This document shows positions 21,568 to 32,399 of a DNA stretch of 64,000 nucleotides, in pieces. A program made the position numbers and the translations under genes. The stretch's first letter is position 1. Every line of letters begins with the position of its first letter. This stretch comes from Haematobia irritans. Lineage: Eukaryota > Arthropoda > Insecta > Diptera > Muscidae. The notes below the pieces were generated by a model. It saw only the letters and a list, made by a program, of their open reading frames with translations. It made no database searches and was not told the origin of the DNA. The stretch lies in contig NC_134398.1 of NCBI RefSeq assembly GCF_050003625.1, forward strand, positions 73,647,635 through 73,711,634, given 5' to 3'.

Positions 21568-23130
21568 CCCAGCTAGCATTTGGGTGATTGTTTTAACAAA
21601 AATCATGTAAATGAGTCATATTCGAGTACTTTAGGAGATCAAAAACTGATATGTCAGTTATGTGATTATAATACGATACGAAAATGACTCGCGCTAATGG
21701 GCGTAAAATGAGTTCGTTATAAAATACAACAAAAAATAACAAAAATCTAACAAAAACCGTCTAGAGGAGTCATCTTCGAGTACTTTTGGTAATCAAAAAC
21801 TGCTTAAACAGTTACGGGACCACAAATGGCACGAAAATGACTCGCGCTAATGGGCATAAAATGTGTTCGATTTAAAATCGTCTAAAGGAGTCATCTTCGA
21901 GTACTTTTGGTGATCAAATAATGATCTTACAGAGTTATTGCAAGTGTTTTTATATTTAAATCACAATTTTAACGGGGCAATCTCTATAATATTGTCAGAA
22001 ATATTGTCAGAAACTTCCATTTAATAATAAAAACGATTTAAATGAATTTGAGAATTTGCTACAGGAAAATGAAGAAAAGCTGAAACAAATTGTAAGTATG
22101 AAAGACGACGAAACAAACTAACAAATAAAATTGATAATTTATAATTTTTCTTAACACTGTTTACATTTTTTAGAAAGAGGTTACAGCAAAAACCGGCGGA
22201 GAAGGACACGCACAATTTTTAAGATATTCAGTTCGGAAAGTATATTCCGATGAACTGGCTACATTATATGGCTGGAAGGGGACTAGCACTAAGCCCAGTG
22301 CTGAAAAATCTTTCATAATAACTTTAATTAAAAGTAAGTAAATATATATAATACAAATAATAATTAAATTTTATTACAAGAAAATCACTTATATATTTTT
22401 AGATATATGTCATCTTAAATACGAAACGACAGACAGGGAAATGAATGTCGTATTACAAAAACATTTTGTTCATGCTAAGGATCGTTTGACAAAAACGAAA
22501 AGAAGTGATTAAGTATATATATTTTTTTATTTAATTTTATTAAAATTAATTGTTTTTTTTTTTCATTTAAAGATATATTAACAAATGATTGTTATTTATA
22601 ATTTTGTTATTAAATACTAAGTATTTTAATTAAAATAATTATAATACAAATATTTATATTAATAAAAAAACACGTATTATTAATTAAAGGGAAAGGGTTC
22701 AGAAAACCGACTCAAAAATGCACTTAGAAGAGTCATTTGCGATTAGAAATATGACTATTAAATGACTCATAAGTGACTCATAAATAGAGTAATATGTGAT
22801 CAATTAAAGGCTCGTAAGGGATTATAATCATAATTGAAAAACGACTCGGAAAAGAATCGCAGATGAGGTATATTAAGACTAAAACTGATCAAAAAACGAT
22901 TCAAAAAAGACTTTAATGCTACTAAAAAATTAGTCGAAAAAGACTCTAAAATATTATAGAAGAAGACTCATAAATGATTTATAAAGAAGAGTCGCGGGTA
23001 GTCACGTTTTTCTCCCGACAAAAGAGTCTTTTATGTTCATAAAATGAGCTCATATTCTGCCTTTTTAATCGCCAAGTAGACTCGAAAAAGACTCGAAAGT
23101 GCTTAAAAAACGACAAAAATGCTAGCTGGG
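21568..23130 (+). mobile_element. CCCAGCTAGCA element with DUF4806-like exons, copy 3 (1563 bp)
   Basis: Directly fused to copy 2, same orientation. The left subterminal region has GAGTCAT(A/C)TTCGAGTACTTT repeats at 21613, 21767 and 21888 and CGAAAATGACTCGCGCTAAT at 21679 and 21832. The right 420 bp carry over ten GACTC/GAGTC words (22705-23100). The right end is followed by TA, matching the TA in front of copy 2. This suggests that the dimer, not each monomer, occupies one target site. Confidence 0.88.
21999..22512 (+). CDS. DUF4806-like protein segment, three exons, open (copy 3)
   Basis: Exons 21999-22091, 22174-22333 and 22403-22512 splice in frame (phase 0, then phase 1) to a 120-residue open segment identical in layout to copy 1, with TAA at 22510-22512. 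Donors are GTAAGT at both introns, and the acceptors follow T-rich tracts (ACATTTTTTAG, ATATTTTTAG). Key features are the LPFNNKNDLNEFE start, a GGEGHAQFL loop, the YSDELATLYGWKGT core, and a basic tail TKTKRSD. The similarity to DUF4806 is by eye. No start codon is present and the acceptor in front implies a missing 5' exon. The single-frame ORF on the other strand (22021-22215) is a shadow of exon 1 and 2 sequence. Confidence 0.65.
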
Positions 23131-23925
23131 TAGCCTATGGCAAGATATAGTATTATTTTTAAAATATTCTTCTAAAGTTAGTCCTAATTTCCAATATTTC
23201 GAACTATTACAAACGGAATGACAAAGTTAGTATACCCCCATCCTATGATGGAGGGTATAAAATTCGATTGTTGACATAATGCAAAGAAGTTGCGACGCCT
23301 CTTTTCAATCTAATCCTACATAATGCACTTGCTTCATTATAGAAACTCTACAAAATACAATTTTTATGTCATATTTTTTTTTTTCTTACAGGTAATTATT
23401 GCTCATAAAAAATGTGTTGTTTTGCTAACTTTTTAAGTGGTTTTTATATGAGATAGTCGGAACATTAATACAATTCCAATTTCCATGAGAGAAATATATT
23501 CATTTACTTTTTGTTATTTGACATAAAAAAATCAATTTAAAGATCTCCCCTTCTAATTATTTTAAAGATCCCATCACCAAACTTTGTTGTGAGCATATCT
23601 GAATATGACAGATTTGCAACAAACTAACTTCATTGTGGTTTGGTTGGATATACAATGTAATATTATTAAAGTTGTACTTACGCTCTTGATTTCATTCATT
23701 TTTGTGAATTGTCTTCCAAATTCCCACAAATCGACGCCAAATTTCAATGCCCAATTTCGGACTCTGCAAAGAGAAAATAACAAAATTAATAATAATTACT
23801 AGTTTCAATGTCAGTTTTGACAAAAAATGTAAGACGTTTGTATAGCATTAATACTTTTGATAAAATTTATTTATTGTAATAATTTATCTTAGAATATAAG
23901 TATAAATTGTTAAATATTAAACCTA

Positions 23926-25200
23926 CGAGGGCGGTTTGGAAACTTCTTAGCCTATCAATGAAAATAGTTCGTTTTTCAAAAATATTTTTATTTTTCAATC
24001 TCCTGAAGCTTCAATACACCTAGTTCAATGCTTTTCTAGCAATTATATCCCTTGATTAAAATAGTTTTCCTCAAGGTCTTCAAAATAGTGGTTTACAACT
24101 GTAATTGCATCTTCATTTGAGGTAAAACGCTTGCCAGCAAAGATTTTTTAGATTTGGGAACAAGTAAAAGTCACTGGGAGCTAAATCAGGAGAATAAGGT
24201 GGGTGGTCAAGCAACTCGTACTTTAATTCGTTGATTTTAGCCATTGTTAAAACACTTTTGTGCGCTGGTGCGTTGTCTTGATGAAAAAAATTTTGTTTGT
24301 GTTGTAAGCCAGGACGTTTTTCTCGAATTTGTAATTTAATTGATCCAAAAGGTTGCAATAGTACTCTGAATTTATTGTTTTACCCTTTTGCAGATAGTCA
24401 ATCAATAAAATTCCTTTAAATGCCCAAAAAACCGTTGCCGTAACCTTACCAGCCGATTGAATTGTTTTTGCCTTCTTTGGGGCACTTCCTCCAGCTTTAG
24501 TCCATTGTTTGGATTGTTCTTTTGTCTCTGGAGTATAGTGGTGGATCCATGTCTCATCAACAGTTATGAAACGACGCTTAAAATCCATTTTATTTCGCTT
24601 AAAACGATCCAAACAAGCTTGAGAAATGTTCATTCTTATGCGTTTTTGATCGTCTGTTAACAAATGCGGCACCCACCTTGCAGAAAGCTTTTTCATCTGT
24701 AGTTCTTCATGCAAAATTAAATGGACTCGATCATTTGAGATGCCCATGATATTAGCAATTTCACGCACTTTTATTCGTCGATCAATTAATACCATATCAT
24801 GCACTTTGGCTACAATTTCTGTTGTTGCTGCTGTTTTTGGACGTCCACTACGTGGTTCATCTTCAATGCTTGTACGACCACGTTTAAATTCAGCAACCCA
24901 TTTTTTTACTGTTGCATATGAAGCAGCACTTTCACTTAACACATTCACCATAATTTCTTGTCCCGATAAATCTTTTTTGTGTACAAATTTAATGACAGCA
25001 CGTATTTCTAATTTTTCCATTTTAAAAAAATTGCGGATGCGTCTTTTTTGGAACACCTGTTTCTATATGAAGGAGTTGTCAGATCGAAACACAATTTAAC
25101 ATGTGTTCATAACAGAGATGGATGTTTCCAAAACATTTAACTTTTTTCTGTTTATACCGCGCTTTTTGTGCTAGGCTAAGAAGTTGCCGAACTGCCCTCA
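23926..25200 (-). mobile_element. mariner element, DD34D (1275 bp)
   Basis: Inverted termini CGAGGGCGGTTTGGAAACTT and TGAGGGCAGTTCGGCAACTT (continuing CTTAGCCTA in both) run for about 29 bp with four mismatches. TA duplications lie at 23924-23925 and 25201-25202. Length and single-gene content are typical of mariner. It is distinct from the Himar1-like copies elsewhere in the window. Confidence 0.93.
23990..25020 (-). pseudogene. mariner transposase (frameshifted)
   Basis: The start is taken at 25020 (MEKLEIRAVIKF), which matches the mariner N-terminus; the open frame extends upstream to 25056 without support. DNA-binding HTH regions occupy about residues 1-110 (SASYATVKKWVAEFKRGR, then REIANIMGISNDRVHLIL). 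WVPHLLTDDQKR is the mariner signature. The first catalytic D is in TVDETWIHHYTPE. A frameshift near 24335 moves the frame to FFHQDNAPAHKS (second D) and HPPYSPDLAPSDFYLFP (third D), 34 residues apart. Another frameshift near 24150 breaks the C-terminus. Inactive but fairly young. Confidence 0.92.
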
Positions 25201-25552
25201 TAGTATAGTCATATTATAAAACTGCGATGGTATAAATATCAGGAAGAAATATCAGTCATGAATTACCGTATGTCCATCCTTTGGAATATCCCAAGATATA
25301 TGTTGCTTTTTTATCAAAATAAAAAAGATTTTTTTAAATTAGGCAAATATGGCCACACAATATGGATGCTATGGATGACGTGAGAGCAATATATAAATCT
25401 GTACTGATGTACCTGATACTTCGCATACCAAAGAATAAAGTATAAATACTCCATTTTACCAAATATCAAATGAAACCGAAGTATTTATTCGTTAAAACCG
25501 AGTAATACATATAATACAAAGTAAACAGAGAATCTTTGCATTACATACAGTT

Positions 25553-25700
25553 AGGGTGTCCCAATAACCGGATTTTTTCAAATGTCGGTTTTCGGTTTAT
25601 CCGAAAATGCCAACTTTTTTAAAAACCGGGTTTCGGTTTTTTGTTTTGCTCAAAACCGGTTGATCTGTTAAAACCAAAACAATAAAAATTTGTGAAAATG
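25553..25700. repeat. ACCGGTT-rich fragment, possible hAT-type terminus
   Basis: The stretch opens TAGGGTGTCCCAATAACCGG and repeats AACCGG/CCGGTT-like words. Similar words recur at 27890-27912 (ATCCGGTTAACCGG). TAGGG starts of this kind are seen in hAT-type MITEs, but I find no target duplication. Confidence 0.35.
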
Positions 25701-25884
25701 AATTTTACACATCCATTTTATTCTAAAAAAACAATATTTTTATTCATTGTAATCGAAAAATTAATTGCTGTTAAGGTGCTTCCTCTACAAATATTTCCAT
25801 TTCCTGCGAAACTGAAATTACGCCTTTACTGATAATAGATGTCCGACTATACCTCTCCAGTGCTTTGTGTATACATTGCATATA

Positions 25885-26806
25885 AAGGGTGATTTGTTAA
25901 GAGCTTGATAACTTTTTAAAAAAAAAAAAAAACGCATAAAATTTGCAAAATCTCATCGGTTCTTTATTTGAAACGTTAGATTGGTCCATGACATTTACTT
26001 TTTGAAGATAATTTCATTTAAATGTTGACCGCGGCTGCGTCTTAGGTGGTCCATTCGGAAAGTCCAATTTTGGGCAACTTTTTCGAGCATTTCGGCCGGA
26101 ATAGCCCGAATTTCTTCGGAAATGTTGTTGTCAAAGCTGGAATAGTTGCTGGCTTATTTCTGTAGACTTTAGACTTGACGTAGCCCCACAAAAAATAGTC
26201 TAAAGGCGTCAAATCGCATGATCTTGGTGGCCATTTCTTGAGATGAATTGTTCTCCGAAGTTTTCCCTCAAAATGGCCATAGAATCGCGAGCTGTGTGGC
26301 ATGTAGCGCCATCTTGTTGAAACCACATGTCAACCAAGTTCAGTTCTTCCATTTTTGGCAACAAAAAGTTTGTTAGCATCGAACGATAGCGATCGCCATT
26401 CACCGTAACGTTGCGTCCAACAGCATCTTTGAAAAAATACGGTCCAATGATTCCACCAGCGTACAAACCACACCAAACAGTGCATTTTTCGGGATGCATG
26501 GGCAGTTCTTGAACGGCTTCTGGTTGCTCTTCACTCCAAATGCGGCAATTTTGCTTATTTACGTAGCCATTCAACCAGAAATGAGCCTCATCGCTGAACA
26601 AAATTTGTCGATAAAAAAGCGGATTTTCTGCCAACTTTTCTAGGGCCCATTCACTGAAAATTCGACGTTGTGGCAGATCGTAAGTCTATTCATGATGAAA
26701 TGTCAAAGCATACTGAGCATCTTTCTCTTTGACACCATGTCTGAAATCCCACGTGATCTGTCAAATACTAATGCATGAAAATCCTAACCTCAAAAGAATC
26801 ACCCTT
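25885..26806 (-). mobile_element. Tc1/mariner-superfamily element, DD37D type, internally deleted, copy A (922 bp)
   Basis: Ends AAGGGTGATT and AATCACCCTT with TA on both sides (25883-25884, 26807-26808). It is nearly identical to copy B at 30199-31117 in the opposite orientation. Full elements would need a transposase of about 340 codons; only the last two thirds is present, so this is a deletion derivative. Confidence 0.9.
26000..26700 (-). pseudogene. DD37D-type transposase fragment, copy A
   Basis: The frame lacks the N-terminal HTH region and starts, after a stop, with RRIFSEWALEKLAENPLF. The first catalytic D is in ILFSDEAHFWLNGYVNKQN and the second in WFQQDGATCHTA. A frameshift near 26230 leads to WPPRSCDLTPLDYFLWGYVK with the third D. 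I count about 37 residues between second and third, allowing for the frameshift. Another frameshift occurs near 26130 (ALTTTFPKKF where copy B reads ALEDNISEEI). Confidence 0.85.
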
Positions 26807-27098
26807 TATAACATTTTTCTTTTCTGAGGAACGAAATTTTAGACGAACTGATTTTTTTGACTCGATAGTTTTTCCTCAGAAGCCAATAAAAAACGTTTGT
26901 GACAATGGTCATATCCTTTCTAATAAATTCAGGTTTATTTGTTCTGAAACCAAAGCCGAATTTCGTCCTAGAGTAATTTTTTTTTTTTTTTTGGTGCAAG
27001 ATACTCAATTTAACTCTTTAGCTTTTTCGAATAATGCGAAATCATCATATGAAAAGGGAAAAAGATTGTTTTGTGCTGCTTAGTGAAAACGTGTTGTA

Positions 27099-27731
27099 CC
27101 CTCAAAAAAAAGTTTACTTGGATCCAAAGATTTTGACCTTCCCTTAAGGATTTTGGTATTGATTCCGAGCCAAAGATGCGGCTTCTTTAAAATAAAGACA
27201 TTTTTACGGACCTCCCTGGCTTTAAATCTACGATCAAATAAATTAAAATTGGACACAGATCTCAGTCATCGAGTTTTTATTTTCTTTTTGCAATATATTA
27301 ATAAAGGTATTTATGTACAAACAAATTCCAATTTCAAAATCCAAATTATGCCAGGTACTTCAAAGTAAAAGCAGCTTTCTTAATGCTAAAAAAATTGAAC
27401 CAAAGAGGCAAATCCTTAAAATAAGTCTTAGCCTATATTTGAAGCGTTTTTATCTTAAATTTAAAAATTCAATATGTCAGATGAGTTAAAGACGATTTCT
27501 TAAGGAAAATTTGGTTTATTTCAAAGATCTACAAATTCAGCAGAGAGACGCAAAATTTCAAGATTTGTGTCCTAAATTTAATGAAAAAAAATTTTCAAGC
27601 AAGGATTATAAACTTTCTTTTAATTAAAATTTCATTGATTTAAAGAATTTAGTCCTTAGCATTGCGTAAATTTGGAGTCCTAAAATTTAAGTTGCATAAT
27701 CTTCCATATTAGGTCAATACTTTTTGCAGTG
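27099..27731. mobile_element. Complete CACTCAAAAAA-family MITE (633 bp)
   Basis: Starts CCCTCAAAAAAAAGTTTACTT and ends ACTTTTTGCAGTG, with TA at 27097-27098 and 27732-27733. It serves as the uninterrupted reference for the copy split by the DD37E element at 12842. Noncoding; the ORF at 27153-27368 is a repeat translation. Confidence 0.8.
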
Positions 27732-27915
27732 TAAGTAGTCAGTTGTTTGTCATATTCAGTACCACTCTACAAAAAGTTCGACTTTCAGAAGAAATATATG
27801 ACAAAATAGATAGAAATTTCATTGAAATATAGGAAACGGATTGCCAAACACGTTTTTCGCGATTAACGGAAAATGCATTTGTTTTCATTATCCGGTTAAC
27901 CGGTTTCGGTTTTGG

Positions 27916-28060
27916 ATCTGGAAGTAGTGCAAATCCATCATCACAATGAATTTTATATAGACTTGTCATGGGACGGAAGTAATTCTTTTTCGGATCCTTT
28001 GGATTACTTTATAAGTTACACCTTAAAAGAACCGAATAAACGTTTTCCCGGTTATTCTAC
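27916..28060. repeat. Fragment of the CCCAGC-MITE interior
   Basis: GGAAGTAGTGCAAATC ... GACTTGTCATGGGACGGAAG parallels 550-620 and 62650-62715. The predicted 175-aa ORF starting at 27912 reads through this repeat and is not supported as a gene. Confidence 0.6.
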
Positions 28061-30015
28061 TCTTAGAGTTCTTCCAAGTATGAAGTTCTTGCAAAAATCT
28101 GATAACTATAGCTTAACCTCATGGTATTCACATCAAACCCACTTTTGTTCTCATTTTGTACTGCCTTCAAAGTTATGGATTTATATCACACAATATGGAA
28201 AACCTCACATACATTCGGGCCCATTGATGTTTCGTTCACTCTGTGTACTCAAGAGCTTTATACATCACCTGATATCCTTATTTCCATCGCTGGTATGCTC
28301 TGGTCGTTCGTTGGCTTTAACTACAACCAAATCCACCGATACAAAAATTCACCCAAGAACAAAGTACAAACATTACAAAAATGGGACACTTTCACCAAAA
28401 AAAGGTAGAGAAGGACAATACACCATGAAGCAGTTGTGAGGAGTGATAGGTGGGCACATTTAATTTGTAGCGGCATTAGCTTTGGAAATGTTTTAGACTG
28501 TTTGCTGCCTCTAATTTACCTGGTGAATATGTGGGGCAACAACAAAAGTAGTCTCGCTTTATTTGTCTTTGCCTTGGCAACGTAGAAAGAATCAGATAGT
28601 GAGAGAGAGAGAGGTAGGGGTGAGTAAACTGGAAGCTCTACTCCTATAGGCACACAGAGGTGCAAAGCACCTGAAGAGGATAAATGAATGGTTGAATGCT
28701 GGATGTTGACGCTGTTGAGTTTAATTTTGTGCTTTGATTGTTGTCTTTACTGCCGCTCATGTGGAAAATGTGTAATACTGACACGGGTCATTTTAATTTT
28801 GTGCCATTTCGAGAATAGACCGAAGAAATATTCACACACATACAAACCCCTAGGCATCTCTAAACAACCCAAATAACACCTTGTGTTGGGCATTTCACCT
28901 TAGCTGTAATTTCAACCATTGCCACATCACTGACCAGCGTCCATCGAAATATAGACAACGTAATCTCTATTGCCCCTCCTACTTACCTCCATGACCCATA
29001 CTTCTATTTATCTCCCATGACAATCATCACTTCAAGTGACAGAGTAAATAAATTTCGACGATATGGCAAAAGTATATCAACAAAGCTACAAATTTGATGA
29101 TGATTCCATGGAATTGTTGGCCCTGAGCTGTGAGTCGATTTATGACTTTTGGGTATACTATAGTTTCGGTTCCTTATTTTTATAGATGCTCTGTCATAGT
29201 CGCATTAAGATCAATCAGTCGATGATCTTTTGGGGCAGGTGTAATAATCCTAAAACTTTTCTATGCATGAATAGTCAAGTGACACCGAAGCGGGAGGGTG
29301 TAATTTCGTGGATTGTAGTTAAAAAGTACATCAGGGTAGTAAAATTTCCTGGTTTTAACAACGCTTTGTGGAAATCTCAAAATGTGGAGTATAATTTAGT
29401 TCAATTTTCGTATGAGGTAGTCCATTCTTGCTATAAAACAGTTTACTGTTTTTTTTTCTGTGTATGATTTATTTACAAATAGTATGGAATTGTGAGTAAC
29501 TCTAGAGGTATACCCTTCACCACTTTGTACACCAAAATTGTTTATACCATCCCAAATTCTTCAAAATTGTAAAAGTTTATATTCTTATAAACGTACATTT
29601 AAATCTGAACTGACAAATTTTTAAAACTATTACAAAATCTCTAGACTTAAATTTTAAATTACAAAATCTCTAGACTTAAGTTTTAAATCAGCTAATGTTT
29701 TGGAACGAAGCACAATGTTAGTAAATAATATGTGAATATTTAAAGCTAAGCAATTTTAATGCAATTGCGCAAAATTGAGTTTAAGATTCCCCGAGTGAAA
29801 TTTATGTATTAGTGGTATAGACATTGGCGTAGCTAGGGAGTTCTTTCTCCTAAATGTGTAACAAAACGAAATAAAAAATAAGATTAAGGTATATGAAAAG
29901 ATGATGTACAGTGGGAGAAAAAATGATTCAATTTGTAAAAGGAAAATTCTCAAATGTTTTCTCCATAAGGAGTTAGCATAAAGAGCCCAAAATTGAGTTA
30001 TCTCTCCCAGCCAGA
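28061..30015. other. No gene seen
   Basis: Mixed-composition DNA with a GAGA tract near 28600. No ORF here shows a domain, signal or splice pattern I would defend. It may be intronic or intergenic host DNA. Confidence 0.45.
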
Positions 30016-30198
30016 TCTATACTGTGGTGACTATAACAGCTACGTTGCCCAGTGGATAGTGTGTTGGCTTACAAACTGTATGGTCCTCGGTTCGATTCTC
30101 CGTGCAGGCGAAAGGTAAAATTTAAAAAAAATTTACAAAAGTGAATAATTTGTTCAACATTATTTGTATTACAGAAAAAGGTGCCAAGAACTAAAATA

Positions 30199-31117
30199 AA
30201 GGGTGATTCTTTTGAGGTTAGGATTTTCATGCATTAGTATTTGACAGATCACGTGGGATTTCAGACATGGTGTCAAAGAGAAAGATGCTCAGTATGCTTT
30301 GACATTTCATCATGAATAGACTTACGATCTGCCACAACGTCGAATTTTCAGTGAATGGGCCCTAGAAAAGTTGGCAGAAATCCGCTTTTTTATCGACAAA
30401 TTTTGTTCAGCGATGAGGCTCATTTCTGGTTGAATGGCTACGTAAATAAGCAAAATTGCCGCATTTGGAGTGAAGAGCAACCAGAAGCCGTTCAAGAACT
30501 GCCCATGCATCCCGAAAAATGCACTGTTTGGTGTGGTTTGTACGCTGGTGGAATCATTGGACCGTATTTTTTCAAAGATGCTGTTGGACGCAACGTTACG
30601 GTGAATGGCGATCGCTATCGTTCGATGCTAACAAACTTTTTGTTGCCAAAAATGGAAGAACTGAACTTGGTTGACATGTGGTTTCAACAAGATGGCGCTA
30701 CATGCCACACAGCTCGCGATTCTATGGCCATTTTGAGGGAAAACTTCGGAGAACAATTCATCTCAAGAAATGGCCACCAAGATCATGCGATTTGACGCCT
30801 TTAGACTATTTTTTGTGGGGCTACGTCAAGTCTAAAGTCTACAGAAATAAGCCAGCAACTATTCCAGCTTTGGAAGACAACATTTCCGAAGAAATTCGGG
30901 CTATTCCGGCCGAAATGCTCGAAAAAGTTGCCCAAAATTGGACTTTCCGAATGGACCACCTAAGACGCAGCCGCGGTCAACATTTAAATGAAATTATCTT
31001 CAAAAAGTAAATGTCATGGACCAATCTAACGTTTCAAATAAAGAACCGATGAGATTTTGCAAATTTTATGCGTTTTTTTTTTAAAAAAAGTTATCAAGCT
31101 CTTAACAAATCACCCTT
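30199..31117 (+). mobile_element. DD37D-type element, internally deleted, copy B (919 bp)
   Basis: Termini AAGGGTGATT/AATCACCCTT, TA duplications at 30197-30198 and 31118-31119. It is in inverted orientation to copy A, about 3.4 kb away, sharing the same deletion of the 5' third of the gene. The insertion point within the MITE is exact. Confidence 0.92.
30300..31010 (+). pseudogene. DD37D-type transposase fragment, copy B
   Basis: Open frame 30355-30795 carries SDEAHFWLNGY and QQDGATCH. After a frameshift near 30770, shared with copy A, frame 30678-31010 carries CDLTPLDYFLWGY and an intact C-terminus ending RGQHLNEIIFKK. One A is missing near 30380 relative to copy A (GCAGAAATCC versus GCAGAAAATCC). 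No HTH domain remains, so DNA binding and transposition are not expected. Confidence 0.87.
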
Positions 31118-31424
31118 TATTTCGTGGAAGTGCAAATTACGAGTATGTTAGGGATGTGCTCATTCCCTTTGTCTTTGGGAAAAATTCTTCCAAGCATATA
31201 ATATTTTTGGGCTCAAAATGCTTCCAAACATATAATATGTTCACATAAAACAAACATATTAATGTTTCGACAGTATCCAATAATATATGTGCTTCCTGCA
31301 AAATAGGTTTGGAACATATGTTAAAGAAGCTCTTTTTTTGAGGGTGTGGTTAAAATAAAATTATCTATTTTATTTTAACCTAGTTCCAACAGGACTTTTT
31401 CATAAGTTTTAGTTCACGAGTGCA

Positions 31425-32399
31425 CGGATGAAAAAGACTGTTTTTCATATGTTTGGCTATAAACATTATATGTTTGGAACACAAATTTTTAAACACAATA
31501 TTTTTGAGTGCAAGCATATAATGTTCATAAACTAGCATAACATGTTTGGGACATATATGTTAATATGTTAGAACATATTATGTTTGGGACATAAAATGTT
31601 TGTAAATACAATATGCTTGAATGCAAACATATATTAATTTAGAAATAGCCTATAAACATATATGTGTTTAGTAGCTTGGAGCGCTATTTAACAGGGAGCG
31701 ATATTGAATTAAGTTGGTGGTTGTTGCTTGTTATATCAAAATTAAGATTTTATTTTTCCTTGGGCAATTGATCAGCTACTTCTTTGATCCTTACAAACTG
31801 TGTGGTCCGCTGGTCGAATCCCCGTCCGGCAAAAGGTAAAATTAAAATAAAAAAATCATACAATTGGATAATTTCTTCTACAATGTTTGTATTACATAAA
31901 AAGATACTAAGAACTAAAAAATCTCGTCGAAGTGAGAAAGATGTGGGGGAATATACAATTGGGCAGAAACTAAATTTTGAGCATTCAGGTCGAAAACCTA
32001 TGTTGTTAGCACCTATATTACCTGTTTATTTTCATAATTCATTATGATTGTAAATATATAAATAAATAAATAAAATTTTGAGCACAATATTGTTTGGGAG
32101 AATTTTTTTTAAGCATATAATATTTTTGGGTGCAAAATGCTTCCAAACATATTATATGTTCACATAATAACATATTGTTTTTTGGAAGACAACATTATTG
32201 AATTTGGATGCAAAAATACAAAATGTTTGGAACTTAGACTACCCAAACATATATTGTTTAGACCAATATGCTTTCAAACATATTATATATTGGAAGAGAT
32301 CAAACATATAAATGTTTGGGCAATACCCAAAAATGTATATGCTTGAAGCAAAATATGTTTGGGAGTATATGTTACAGAAGCGATTTTTTGTGAGCGTGT
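31425..32399. mobile_element. CATATG-rich MITE, divergent copy
   Basis: Starts near GACTGTTTTTCATATGTTT, ends GCGATTTTTTGTGAGCGTG, and contains the same AACATATATGTTAATATG words plus a partial tRNA-like module (31785-31835). The interior also has a TAAATAAATAAATAAA run. Confidence 0.6.

Larger units (their letters stand above)
19930..23262. repeat. Dispersed tandem-repeat element remnant interrupted by the DUF4806-element dimer
   Basis: Bases 19940-19979 (CATCCATAATCGAATTACTT...) and 23131-23262 (GCCTATGGCAAGATATAGTA ... CCATCCTATGATGGAGGGTA) match, in order, the beginning and end of the element at 51962-54180. The DUF4806-bearing pair is inserted between a TA on the left (19978-19979) and TA on the right (23131-23132). 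The comparison copy at 52080-52100 shows the uninterrupted sequence. Confidence 0.75.
30020..31345. mobile_element. CATATG-rich MITE, interrupted by DD37D copy B
   Basis: 30020-30198 and 31118-31345 together follow 7310-7704, including the plus-strand tRNA-like module (30036-30113) and the terminal GAAGC..TTTTTTTGAGGGTG. The uninterrupted counterpart at 7480-7500 reads AAGAACTAAAAATTTCGTGG. Confidence 0.8.

Noticed and set aside
21548..21587. Palindrome at the dimer junction as a terminator or operator
   Set aside because: Fully explained by two element ends abutting.
27912..28439. 175-aa ORF
   Set aside because: The first third reads through a known MITE fragment; the rest has no domain or splice support.
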